From: Crocodylus rhombifer
Lineage: Eukaryota; Chordata; Crocodylia; Crocodylidae
Assembly: GCA_038503035.1 (NCBI GenBank)
Contig: JAVSML010000991.1
Coordinates: 124,001-188,000 of the forward strand
Length of the DNA stretch: 64,000 nt
Direction: 5' to 3'
Part shown: piece by piece, positions 53,851 to 64,000 of the stretch
How positions within the stretch are numbered: the stretch's first letter is position 1
Layout of the letters: each line of letters opens with the position of its first letter
Notes under the pieces: model-generated
Told to the model about the DNA's origin: nothing
Database searches by the model: none
Seen by the model: only the letters and a program-made list of their open reading frames with translations
Position numbers and translations under genes: made by a program

Positions 53851-55961
53851 ATACAAAGAGACTCTGCAGCAGGGTAGTACTTGTATTTGCAAGTACCATA
53901 AAAGCTGTGTTAACCAGCATTTAAGTAACCAGAACACTGTTAACCAGAATTTCCAGCCGGCTGGCTAGATGTGGGGAATGAATGTCTTGCATAGATATGC
54001 CCTATACTGTTGACTGTTATTCTCAATTTGTTAGGTGAGGTTATTTTTCCAATGGGCATCACCTAGTTTCTACTCATGTACCTATCTGAAAAGACTGACA
54101 TATCACATACTGTAATTATTGATTAATTTTCAGACATGAGCTCACTTTGTCCATTTGCGATTTATTATTCATACTATGTGACTGGGTGCATGGTACTGGA
54201 CTGGATGTGTGGACTATTTCTAGACAGTACAGACATAATAGAAAATTCTCTTCCTCCCTTCAACTCTTACCTTTGGTTCTGTGTATGTAAGGACTTTGTT
54301 TAATGAATATTCCTTCTTTGATGGATATTCGTTTAGATCCATGGTATAAAATAGTGAATTAAGCTGAATAAAAGTGAATAAACATAAACATTGTTGAAAG
54401 AAACAGAACTCTGGAATTATTTTTGAAGTGTTTAACAAGCTCATATGATTTGTATTAAATCAGATAAATAGCTCAAATATTCATAGAATAAAATACTACA
54501 TATTTTTTGGTGCATGCTCTACCAGCTGTAGCACAGAATGTGACTATTGTAGATCCCAAGACTAGAGTCCAAACTGACATTTTGCTTCTGGGAGTTTACA
54601 ACCTATGAAGTTTTTCATTTTTGGATAGATTTTGGGGAATCAGAATGCAACAACCTAGACCAGCTTCAACACTGAATCTGGCAGTCACTAGTTGTGTGCA
54701 AGTTAAGGACAAATTGAAATTGATTGTAGAATTTTGCCCCTGAGGGAGAGAAAAACAAATCACAGTTAGCTTTAGCATGTTTGACCTTAGAAGGAAAATT
54801 ACTTTTCCCCTTCCTCCCACTCTGGAAAATGTTTGTATATGGGACTACCCTGATTTGTTGGTAGAAACTATTTAGACAGTAATAATGGATTAAGCGATGC
54901 TTCATGACAAGTGCTTCAGCAATAGTATAGTTTACATAATTGAAAAAATAAAATAAAATAAATAGCCAGGAGGCAGTAAAAATATTTCATGGATAAGAAT
55001 AATTTTAAACTTCATAGAAAAGGCAGTTTAGAATTTTTTTTTCTTAGCTTTCTCTTTTCATAAAGGATGAGGTTTAGCAGCCCATGGGAAGAAGTATTTT
55101 GGAGAACTACAAAAGCCTTGGAAGGGCTAATTTAAAGACACTTTTGAGTTTCTTTAGGCAGTTCCAATCCCAAGTATATTAGATTTTAGGGATGAAAAAG
55201 ATGGATGTCACCAGGCACCATTGCTCTATTATTGGAGAGATTATCTTAATTGAGGGAAAGACAAAAATGAAAAGGATCCTGGAATACAGGAGATACTGTA
55301 ATGAGGACCACTTGAAAGAGTGACTCTCATGGGGAAATCCCCAAATCCTAAATTCAGTTCTGCTTACTAGGTACATATTTATTTTTATTCTACCTGTTTT
55401 TCCATTTCATACAAAAACAGATTTTGCTTTGACTCAGACAAATAAAGATTAGCTGTATTAAAAGCTATTAAGTTCCAATCTTCTCATTTTCTGCATCCTA
55501 ATTATTCCACATTAAATATTTATGTAAGCCCTTGTATTTCTAACAAGACAAATTATCGGGAGTCAAACATACTTTTTCTCAGGTTCTTTTTTTGGTTTTG
55601 GTTTTTTTTTTTTTTTTTAGAGATCCCCAAAGGGAGGTAGATCTTTTTAAATTAGCACTGTGCACTTTTTCTACCATCTATTTTAGCATCTCTTTAGTAC
55701 TAAGAAGGCCAAACTAGCTTTCATTAGTACAAGGCACACACATTTAGAGGAAGATTTAGATTAGATTTGTTTTAATCATATTGATCTACTTGAGTCACTC
55801 CTTCCTTCCCACACGAACAGTTGTCTTAAGTGAAATCTTTCCCTAAAACACAGCACAACTAGCTGCATTTAAATCCTTCACATCATAATGTGCAATAGAA
55901 GTGGTAACTATACATTCAGCACCATAGAGATGGACATACCAAAGAAGACTGCATACTTAGA
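53851..55961. other. No gene seen; AT-rich unassigned sequence
   Basis: AT-rich sequence with a T run at 55602-55618. Short open frames show no family signature. Confidence 0.4.
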
Positions 55962-56000
55962 CATATTTGCAGATCAATGGAATATTGATCTGCAAATATG
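55962..56000. repeat. Perfect 17-base inverted repeat at the CR1 5' boundary
   Basis: CATATTTGCAGATCAAT (55962-55978) and its exact inverse (55984-56000) flank a 5-base loop. ATCAATATTT follows directly, and then the GC-rich CR1 5' part starts. The perfect stem at an insertion edge may be a pre-existing target hairpin or an inverted stretch made during insertion. Confidence 0.9.
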
Positions 56001-56018
56001 ATCAATATTTGAGGGCAG

Positions 56019-57350
56019 TTGGGGGTCAGGAGCAGAGGGAGCAGGGTGCATGTGTGCCCCCTTACTTCAGTGGCAGTGGAGGCAGCAGCAGCAGCTAATG
56101 CCCCTAAGGTAAGTGGGGCAGAGGGAGCCAACACAGCTAAGGCGGATCCAGAGGGGAAGTCCCCCAGATTCCTCTTAACTCAGCCAGCAGTAAGCTCTGT
56201 AAGGGCGTGCTGGCATTGTGCCGGTGTTCACATAAGGCAGAAGTACAGTAGCGGCCTGGAAGAGGACCTCCAACAGGCAAGAGAAGTTGACTCACAGCTC
56301 TGTGGACACGGAGAGCACCTGCTAGGGGCCCTGCCCTGGCAGCGCCACCTGCCCTGGGCTCTTCTGTGGCCTCCACCCAGATGGAGCTTATGGTAGGTTC
56401 AGCAGCCCCTTGCCCCCCCCATCTGTGGGGGCGGCCTGGTGGAGTCCCTGCAGCCAGTGGGGGTGGGGGTGAATCTGGTGGTTCCCTTGCCTGTCCCTCC
56501 TGTGCCTGACTTTGGGCTCTGGAGGAGCAGGTGATGGAGCTCCAGGCTGAGGTGAGCAGGTTGCAGGGGATCAGGGCTGCAGAGGATGAAACTGACTCCT
56601 ATTTCTGTTCACTGCAGGACCAGTTGTCCAGCATACAGACCCCCTGGGAGACACATTCAACAGAGAAATGGCAGAAGGTATCCACTAGAACCAGAGCTGC
56701 TTGGGCTAGCATGGTGAAGACTCCCCAGGTAGAACTGGGGAACAGATATGAGGCCCTGACAGCTCTGGTGGAGAAGGACAAAGGGAATGCCTCCAGCAAG
56801 GATGGTACCACTCCATGCATGACACAGATGGCACAGAGGGGGTGCACCATGGGGAAGAAACACCGGGTCCTTGTCATCAGGGATTCCATCCTAAGGGGAA
56901 TGGAGGGTCCCATCTGTTGGCCCGACCCCATGACATGAGAGGTCTGCTACATGCCAGGGGCTAGGGCTCATGATATCACAGAAAAAATCCCAGCCTACAT
57001 TCGACCTTCAAACCAGTACTCCATGGTTCTTATCCATGTGGGAAGAAATGATGTGGCATCATGAAGGACTTCGAGGCCTTAGGGGCCAAGCTCAAGGAGA
57101 TGGGGGCACAGGTGGTATTCTCCTCTATTCTTCCAGTGAGTAGACATGGACAGCAACACAAGGTCTGCATTGCTGAGGTCAACTGAGGTTATGGAGTTGG
57201 TGCCACCAGGCAGGCCTCAGGTTCCTGGATAACTACCCATACTTTTGTGCAGGGGGCTTGCTTGGGCAGGATGGACTACACCGCTCCCCTAAAGGCAAGC
57301 ACGTCTTCTCTTCCAGGTAGGCGGATCTCGTGCAGCACACTTTAAACTAG
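56019..57350 (+). pseudogene. CR1 ORF1 remnant with esterase-like motifs
   Basis: ORF1 of CR1 encodes an RNA-binding and esterase-like protein. The 56531-56935 stretch reads MMELQAEVSRLQGIRAAEDE (coiled-coil-like) and later HRVLVIRDSILRGMEGPIC, where relatives have V-I-G-D-S; the Gly of the G-D-S block is Arg here. A TGA at 56936-56938 is followed in frame by EVCYMPGARAHDI, suggesting Arg CGA changed to TGA by CpG decay. Later, MVLIHVGRNDVAS (57023-57061) matches the second esterase block. The first part (56019-56396) has a Cys/His cluster (CWHCAGVH) in another frame. Frames change several times, so it is inactive. Confidence 0.82.
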
Positions 57351-57489
57351 CTTTGCCAGGGGAAGGGGCCACAGGAGGACTTAAGGACACCTCCCAACCA
57401 AGACAGGTGACATGCACAAGGAGTATCCAGGTAAGTGACAGGGGTCCAGATAGTCCTGGGAATCTGGGGGTGGTACACACACAAATTCA

Positions 57490-58482
57490 AGGCCTTAAAT
57501 GCCTCTACACCAATGCTCATAGTATGGGGAATAAGCAGGAGGAACTTGTTCTCTGGATAGCTAGTTCAAACCCGGACACAGAAACCTGGTGGGATTCATC
57601 CCATTACTGGGTGGTTAACATTAGGGGGCTATAGACTATACAGGCAGGATAGAGCAGGGAGGAAAGGCGGAGGAGTGGCACTGTATGTCAAAGAGCAATA
57701 CACATCCTCAGCTAGCAGGATGAGGTCAGAGGAGGGGCAAGCTAAAGTGCTCTGGGTCAGAATACCGGGGAATCATGGGGAAAGGGACTTAATGGTGGGG
57801 GTATACTAAGGACCTCCCAACCAAGAGGAAGAGCTGAACTATGAATTCTTGGGTCAGCTTGTGGAGACACTTAAGGAAACGGATGTAGTTGTCATGGGTG
57901 ATCTAAATTACTCAGGCATCTGCTGGGAGGAGCAGTCAGCCATGTCAGAACACTTACAAAGATTCCTTGCTGAGATACAGGACCTCTGCTTAACCCAGGA
58001 GGGTGCACAGTCCCACCAGGGGAAATGCCATCCTGGACCTGGCCCTCGCCACAGGTGATGACCTGGTGAGGGGACTCCAGGTTCTTGACCACCTGCATGA
58101 CAGTAATCATTGCCTGCTGGAATTCACTATCCAGCACAGGGTGTCAAGGGCCTGCAGCAAGTCAGTGGCCCTCGACTTCAAAAGGGCCAACTTCAATGAG
58201 TTGAGGAGATTGGTAGGAGAGGCACTGGGGTTTTGGAGAGTAGGGAAACTGGGTGCCCAAGATGAGTGGTCATTCCTTAAAGGAGACAATAATCAGAGCC
58301 CAAGGGCTGACAATCTCAATGAGAATCAAAACGGGGCAAGAATGCTCAAAAGCCTCCCTGGCTCACCAAGGGAATGCCTGATTGCCCAAAAGGAGGTTAC
58401 ACCCAGTGGAAGGGAGGGGCTATCACCATCGCTCAGGTCTGTAAGGGGGAAGTTAGGAAAGCTAAGGCAGATACGGAACTAG
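57490..58482 (+). pseudogene. CR1 ORF2 endonuclease remnant (copy 4)
   Basis: Blocks in order: LKCLYTNAHSMGNKQEEL (N-terminus of the APE domain, Asn and Glu active-site region, near 57495-57548), ETWWD (57580), then GRKGGGVALYVKEQ in another frame (near 57655-57695), VVVMGDLNYSGICWEE (57889-57932) and, after another shift, NAILDLALATGDDLVRG and DSNHCLLEFTIQH (58027-58135). The Ser-Asp-His motif of this enzyme class reads Ser-Asn-His. TTGAGGAGATTGGTAGG and downstream coding reach the ORF2 linker. Stops at 57632 and frame changes make it non-functional. Confidence 0.88.
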
Positions 58483-58689
58483 GGCTAGCATCAAGGACAA
58501 CAAAAAGTCCTTTTGTAAATAAATAGGGAGTATGAAGAAGGCACCGGGCAATGTGGGGCCCCTGCAAAATACGCTAGACAATCTGGTGGTTGCATCAGAG
58601 GAAAAAGCAGACCTTTTTAACAATTTCTTTGCCTCTATTTTTTTTGTGCAGGGACTGGGAGTCCCCCACTGAGATTCGGGATGGACTGA

Positions 58690-59469
58690 GGAAAGACTCC
58701 ACCAGGCCTGGGGTCAGGGAAGACTGAGTTAGAGAACTTCTGGAGGGGCTGGACGTATTCAAATCAGCAGGTCCAGATGCTCTTCACCCCAGGGTGTTGA
58801 GGGAATTGGCAGGGGTTATTGCTGGGCCCCTGGCATGGCTTTATGAGAACTTGTGGTGCTCTGGCCAGGTGCTGGACAACTGGAAGAGGGCCAATGTGGT
58901 CCCTGTCTTCAAAAAAGGGAAGAGGGAGGACCCAGGCAACTATAGACCCATTAGTCTTACTTCAATCCCAAGGAAACTCTTTGAGAAGATTTATCAAGGA
59001 GCACATCTGTGAAGGGCCAGCAGCAGGGATGATGCTTAAGGGCAACCAGCATGGGTTCATTAGGGACAGGTCCTGTCAGACCAACCTGATTGCCTTCTCT
59101 GATCAGGTCACAGAATCATGGGATGCAGGTGTCATAGTGGATGTAGTCCACGAGGAGAGGATACGGGACCTTAACCTATTCAACCTTCACAAGAGAAGGC
59201 TGAGAGGGGAACTGGTGACTGTCTATAAACTTACTAGGGGGGACCAGTGGAGAATGGGAGAGACCTTGTTCCCCCAAGTGCCTCCCGGAATAACAAGGAA
59301 TAATGGCCATATGTTGTTAGAGACCAGGTTGAGACTAGACATTAAAAGACACTACTTAACAGTCAGGGCAGCTAGGATCTGGAACCAACTTCCAAGGGAA
59401 GTGGTGCTGGCTCCTACCTTGGGGGTCTTTAAGATGATGCTTGACAATTACCTAGCTGGAGTCATTTGA
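58690..59469 (+). pseudogene. CR1 ORF2 RT remnant with deleted catalytic core (copy 4)
   Basis: Blocks: FKSAGPDALHPRVLRELAGV (58759-58818), NWKRANVVPVFKKGKREDPG to NYRPISLTSIPRKLFEKI (58877-58995), a frame change near 58985, NQHGFIRDRSCQTNLIAFSD (59044-59103), then GVIVDVVH running straight into EERIRDLNLFNLHKRRLRGE (59131-59208). The join skips motif A (LDF..AFD), motif B and FADD, about 0.73 kb judged against the copy at 1-2668. The join keeps the frame, giving an open run of 216 codons (58819-59469) whose first 55 or so codons are out of frame with RT. The end includes RAARIWNQLPREVVLAPTLG. Confidence 0.92.
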
Positions 59470-59548
59470 GCCCAGTTCTCTCTTCTGCACAGGACAGGGG
59501 GTTGGACTATAAGATCTGCAAGGTCCCTTCTGACCCTGTATCTATGAA

Positions 59549-60623
59549 TGTTTAGGCACGTCCAGATACACAAATGTTTAATGTGTATGAATCAAGACTG
59601 GTTATTAAATACTTGCATAGGGTTACTTAATTATATTGAATCAAATACAGAAACATAATGATCCAGTCAATGTTTTAACAGATTTTTAAAGCAGACCAAT
59701 TTGCAAATGTCTCCAAAAGATTGACGGACACATGAAATTCAAGGTTAATTTATACTCTGTAGTACTCAATTTCACATACTTCATGATTTAAAAAAATAAC
59801 TGTTCAAGCACGTGTATACACACAAATGTAACAGATTGGGTTTGAGACCAAAACAAGCACATATATGGTGTCAGACACTGAATATTAAAATAGCATCCCA
59901 TTTTTTGGCTGATGCATGATATGAGTATGCTCCAATCAAGTAAAGACATAAATCTAGTCTGAGATATTCACCTGCTGTCAAACAGCAAAACAGATATTAC
60001 CTATGCACCTTTTTAATCTTAGTTCCTTATTTTGTTCCAACAAACTGGAATTAAACTACAGGTATGGCCTTCAGGTGAACCAATTGAATGCTTAGTGACA
60101 AAAATTTGGATGGGTATGTTATGCAAACTAGAAAATAAATAATGAAAAAGATGGATGCATGTCTGTACCCTTGGAGAACATGAAATATGTTCTCTTATAA
60201 AAGGTTACTCTAGAATTCATCTAGCACACGGGTTGCCACAAAGTTATAAACCATTATCCCCACACCCAGCTTCCACCTTGAACATTTGAATCCCTTATAA
60301 TATAACAATTTACATGGTAGTATTCAAGCAGATTAACTAAATTTCATTGGAACCGTTTCCAAACCATTTCCAACATTTGGCCTATGACAAGTTCTACAGT
60401 AAATCCAATACTTAATTTGTGTTATGAATTATGAAGTCCAATTTTATATTTATTAAACATTTAAATCAAAATTTTATGGAAATTAGATTGATTAAAATGA
60501 CAGTGTTCTACTATCTATTTAGAATGTTACTTTTTACAAGTTGGACTGACCGCCTAGTCCTCTTTTCTCTCAAGTGTGAATGATTCTTAAATGGGTTAGG
60601 ATCTGTCCCTATTATGCACCCGA
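59549..60623. other. No gene seen; AT-rich unassigned sequence
   Basis: AT-rich sequence after the CR1 3' end. GGCACGTCCAGATACAC directly at its start looks like a single family B-type terminus, but no partner was found. Confidence 0.4.
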
Positions 60624-60866
60624 GGGTATACCTACACTATTTATGTGGCACACGTGGGCATGTGCTAGCCCCAGCCACTAGCTCTCCCTGGCTGAAGATC
60701 TGAGAGGAGCTGGGCAGGGTCAGTTTGCCCCAAGTGGTACAATTTACCTCACACCAAAGTGAATGTTCAGGCACATGTGCTAAGGCAAAAATCTCTGGCA
60801 CAAATTTGTGCTGCTCCTATTTGGGCTGTTGCAGGCTCATGTGCCTGCATGTGTGGATGTGCCCCC
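60624..60866. mobile_element. TIR MITE (family B)
   Basis: The left end GGGTATACCTACACTA pairs with the inverse of the right end, GGGGGCACATCCACACATG. The interior holds CACACGTGGGCATGTGC and other symmetric motifs and is non-coding. Length is about 243 bases, like the copies at 28404 and 36835. Confidence 0.68.
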
Positions 60867-63118
60867 AGAGTGCACCCTGCACCAAACTAAGGAATTAGGC
60901 AAAGAACTTGCTTCGGGCTGCCCCTATCACCACCCAGGACATCTCAGTGGCAAAAGTATCTATGATATAGTTTCACTGCCTCATTTCTACATTCGTTATT
61001 AGAGGAGGGCCAGGGTGTGCTTGAGAGCAATGTTCCAAAAGCACTGGGAAAACAGGGCAGACATACCATTATTTTAAGATTAAAGAAGTTGCCTTCCAAA
61101 TATACCATGATCCTTTCCAGTTTGAAGATTCTTCTTAACTGGGGATGTTTTCAGGATCCATGGAAAAAGGTAGAAAGGAAATAGTGAAGAAAAAAAAAAG
61201 TTGGTGAAAAATTTGAGTTCAGTTGGCATCCTGAGACAAAAGAAGGAATGAAGAGTTTATGCCCAAGGAAAGATGGAAGGATCAGATTAGACGGGAAGTA
61301 TAGAAGTGGCATCTCCTGGAATAGTGAGGAGACAATAGCCATGACTGAGTGGTATCTGACTCATCTTTCCACCACCCTCTTTGGTGATCAGTCCCTCATT
61401 ATCAGAGAAATGCAAACAAAATTCCATTCAGGGTCTCATTGAAGTCAATGGGCATTTTGCTATTGTCTTCATTAGATGCAGGATAGCATTCATGACCACT
61501 AGAAAGACTAAATACTTGTAGAGAGGGGACCAAATTGCTTGTGATAAACTGAATTAACTCCACTTAATGTAAGGGCCACTTAACTGCCAATAAGTGCAAA
61601 ATGTAAAACATGCTGTTTATTTGTGTGTGAACTTCTTTTCCCTGTTTCTATTAGCATGCATATTTGCTTTTTATAATCGTTTCTTAATCTCTCTTAATTT
61701 TGTGAAAGTTTTTTTTGCATGATACATTGAAATTTAATTGTAATGGCATGTGACCCCTTATTCTTTGCAAAATAAATTTCTTCCAATACACTTTGAGAGA
61801 ACAAAGACATTAAGGTTCTACAAATATTAAGTAAAACATTTTGATACTTAGTATTACTACAGATAAACTGCTTCAGTCTTAATTCAGAAAACTTTTTATA
61901 TTCTTCCACAAAGAAATAAACATAAACATAGCAATAAATATATAGGGAAAATGTCAGTATGCAAATGCTTGCAGTTGGATTTTTAAAGACAATTGAATTC
62001 CTTTCTTTTAGTACTTTTCAAAATTAACATTCAAAGAGGATGGGCTTTGGGGATTGCTATTGGCTTCTTCAGTTTTGTTGTGTGGCAAATAGCTGGGCAT
62101 GGAATACAATCAACTCAAACTGAACTTTGTATGAAAATTGAGTCTACTTGGAGTAACTGTGCAGCTTAGTGAAAGAAAATCTTCCACTTCAACACGACAG
62201 TTTTTGGCCCAGTAAACTTCAGGTACCAATTTATGGTCTTCATCTCCATATTGTGGACATTAACAACTCATGTGAGCAGATTTTTTTTTCCTTACTAGAG
62301 GTCAGTGGGTGACCTGGAATGGATATTGAATTCTTTCTTAGTACTAGACAAATGGACCTTCTAAAATCAATGCTTAGCTGATTTATGGGGCAGTATAAGG
62401 AAATTCTCATCATTTACACTATCTGACATGTGGATATATAGCTTTGTCAGCACCCTAAATCAGATGACTGGACTGGGAGTGACCTTCTAGGTCACACCAG
62501 CCTTTCACAGAAATCCAAGGATATCTTCCAAATAAAGGTTTCACCCAGTCCTCATGAACAGCCAATCCAATGATTTTGGTTTCATAGGTACTTCAGGGGT
62601 TGTTCTCAATGTTTTAAGTACTGGATGTTGGTTACTGCTTAATTCTTGCAGTGCTAGTCTCTCAAAACAAATATCATAAAATAAATTTGCCATGGTATAT
62701 ATCTCTGAAGTCAGAGGTTATTGATGTTATTGAACATTACAGGGCAATTCTTATTTATACAGCCATGCATCACTTTAAATAATCCCCCTCTTCTTTATTT
62801 ATAATACTTCCTCTATCCTCCATTCCCTCCTAATGGATTTAATACAGGAAGGGATATCCAAAGTTATTAACCAGTTTATTTTCCAGTGTAGTTTAACTGG
62901 ACAATTATTATATAATCAAATGCAAGTACGCTTTCATTCTTTTCCCTGACAAAAAATTGGGTAACTGTTTTGGTCACACATGTTTGGAAAGAAGCAAAAG
63001 TCAAGTAATAAAAAGCATATTCAATGATCAACAAGAATATTCATATGTTCAACAAGGAATCCACAGTATTTTTATAACTATACAGTGCTTAGTTAGTTTG
63101 AGTCAGGGAGTGAGGATC
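60867..63118. other. No gene seen; AT-rich unassigned sequence
   Basis: Unassigned AT-rich sequence. A stretch near 62475-62600 (GGGAGTGACCTTCTAGGTC onward) might be a very old repeat, but no family could be named. No RNA gene was seen. Confidence 0.4.
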
Positions 63119-64000
63119 CATAGATATAGAGTCAGAAGGGACCTAAGTAAATCATCAAGTCTGACCCCCTGCCCTGGGCAGGAGAGAATATTGAGATCAA
63201 ACGACCCCAGATAGGTAATTGTCAAGCCGCCTTTTAAAGACCCTCAAGGTAGAAGCCAACACTATTTCCCTTGGAATTTGGTTCCAGATCCTAGCCACCC
63301 TGACTGTGAAGTGGTGCTTTCTAATGTCTATTCTGAACCTACTGTCTTACAACTTATGGCCATTATTCCTTGTTACTCCGGGAGGTGTATGGGTGAACAG
63401 GGTCTCTCCCATGCCCCGCTGGTCCCCCCTGGTAAGTTTGTAGATGGCCACCAAGTCCCCTCTCAGCCTTCTCCTATGAAGGCTGAACAGGTTCAGGTCC
63501 CCTAGCCTCTCCTCATAGGGTTGGCCCTGCTGTCCCTGGATCATGCAAGTTGCCCTCCTCTGGACCCTCTCAATGCCAGCCATATCTCTCCTAAAGTGCG
63601 GTGCTCAGAACTGGACACACTACCCAAACTGTGGCCAGACCAGTGTCACAGAGAGGGGGAGGATCACCTCCTTGGCCCGGCTTGTGATGCATCTGTGGAT
63701 GCATGACAAGGTGCGATTGGCCTTACTAACTGCATCCTCACATTGGCAGCCCATGTTCATTTTGAAATCGATAATGACTCCAAGATCTCTTTCTGCCACT
63801 GTGCTTTCAAGAAGGGAGTTCCCCAGCCTATAGGTATGCTGCTGGTTCTTACTGCCCAAGTGCAGCATTTTTTACTTGTCAGTAATGAATCCCATCCTAT
63901 TCTTATTCACCCACCCCTATAACCTGTCCAGGTCCAGCTGTATCCTGTCCCTCCCTTCTAGCATACCCACCTCAGCCCAGATCTTGGGGTCATCAGCAAA
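63119..64000 (-). mobile_element. CR1 LINE copy 5, minus strand, runs off the window
   Basis: The plus strand starts GATATAGAGTCAGAAGGGAC then CTAAGTAAATCATC and the CTGACCCCCTGCCC block, the inverse of a CR1 3' end. ORF2 then reads on the minus strand to the right edge, where the palm motif FADDPKIW lies at about 63977-64000. The element therefore continues beyond the window. It is the same subfamily as the copies at 50 and 59 kb. Confidence 0.93.
63230..64000 (-). pseudogene. CR1 ORF2 RT and C-terminal remnant (copy 5)
   Basis: Minus-strand blocks from the edge inward: FADDPKIWAEVGMLEGRDRI (about 63941-64000), a TAG in place of Trp (near 63920), NRMGFITDK, MLHLGSKNQQHTYRLGNSLL and VAERDLGVIIDFKMNMG (63740-63868), CIHRCITSRAKEVILPLSVT, then MAGIERVQRRATCMIQGQQG and LFSLHRRRLRGDLVAIYKL to PPGVTRNNGHKL (63347-63583). 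The final part with RIWNQIP-like sequence lies near 63260-63300. Frameshifts and stops separate these blocks, so it is not a gene, but the FADD residues are kept. Confidence 0.9.

Larger units (their letters stand above)
56001..59548 (+). mobile_element. CR1 LINE copy 4, most complete copy, plus strand
   Basis: A CR1 with remains of both ORFs. It has ORF1 (about 56019-57350) with an esterase-like region, ORF2 endonuclease (about 57490-58300), RT N-terminal part (about 58740-59145), an internal deletion, the C-terminal end of ORF2 (to 59469) and the CR1 3' end, CCCTTCTGACCCTGTATC followed by TATGAATG. At about 3.5 kb it is shorter than a full CR1, largely because about 0.7 kb of RT is missing. 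It is similar to the copies at 50 and 63 kb. Many stops and frameshifts are present. Confidence 0.93.

Noticed and set aside
58819..59469. 216-codon frame as a possible intact gene
   Set aside because: Its start is out of frame with the CR1 RT, and the remainder is two CR1 pieces joined by deletion of the catalytic core.
1..64000. CRISPR arrays, bacterial operons, riboswitches, phage or plasmid features
   Set aside because: No spaced identical repeats, no dense directional genes, no ribosome-binding-site pattern. The repeats present are those of vertebrate nuclear DNA.
1..64000. tRNA or 5S rRNA genes and tRNA-derived SINEs
   Set aside because: No A-box/B-box pair (for example a GGTTCGAATCC-type block at proper spacing) was found on reading either strand. 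A covariance-model scan would be needed for certainty.

Overview
This window is vertebrate nuclear DNA, most likely from a crocodilian and possibly from a turtle. It is AT-rich, has no long open reading frames and no operon-like layout. Its recognisable content is almost all transposable-element remains: several CR1 LINEs (non-LTR retrotransposons with an APE-type endonuclease, a reverse transcriptase and the typical CR1 3' end), hAT-type and other terminal-inverted-repeat (TIR) DNA elements, one U6 snRNA retropseudogene and simple repeats. No intact protein-coding gene and no exon of a host gene could be supported. The window is either intergenic or inside a large intron. The species call is inference from repeat style.

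Layout: 1-2668 is a decayed CR1 on the plus strand. 7371-12688 holds a 279-bp segment repeated almost exactly in inverted orientation and a TIR element that contains a palindrome of about 2 kb; a chimeric U6 snRNA-CR1 tail retrocopy sits in one palindrome arm. 13869-14907 is another member of that TIR family. 16640-16900 is a fragment of a different LINE. 17463-19625 is a CR1 on the minus strand, split by a 517-bp hAT-like element whose 8-bp target duplication can still be read; a second hAT-like element with an exact 8-bp duplication follows at 19678-19987.

20000-48900 is mostly unassigned AT-rich sequence with scattered TIR elements, an LTR-like block near 22 kb, a 108-bp-arm inverted repeat near 29.8 kb, a 10-base assembly gap at 34668-34677, a short CR1 3' fragment at 38.6 kb and a mariner-like TIR element at 45.4-46.1 kb. 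48959-53850 is a cluster of GC-rich repeat material with a young CR1 3' fragment. 56001-59548 is the most complete CR1, with ORF1 esterase, endonuclease and RT remains and an internal deletion of the RT core. 63119-64000 is another CR1 on the minus strand that runs off the window.

Nothing here encodes a working system. The features of most interest are the U6-CR1 chimera, the large palindrome, the near-identical inverted duplicate, the nested insertions with readable target duplications, and the RT-core deletion.
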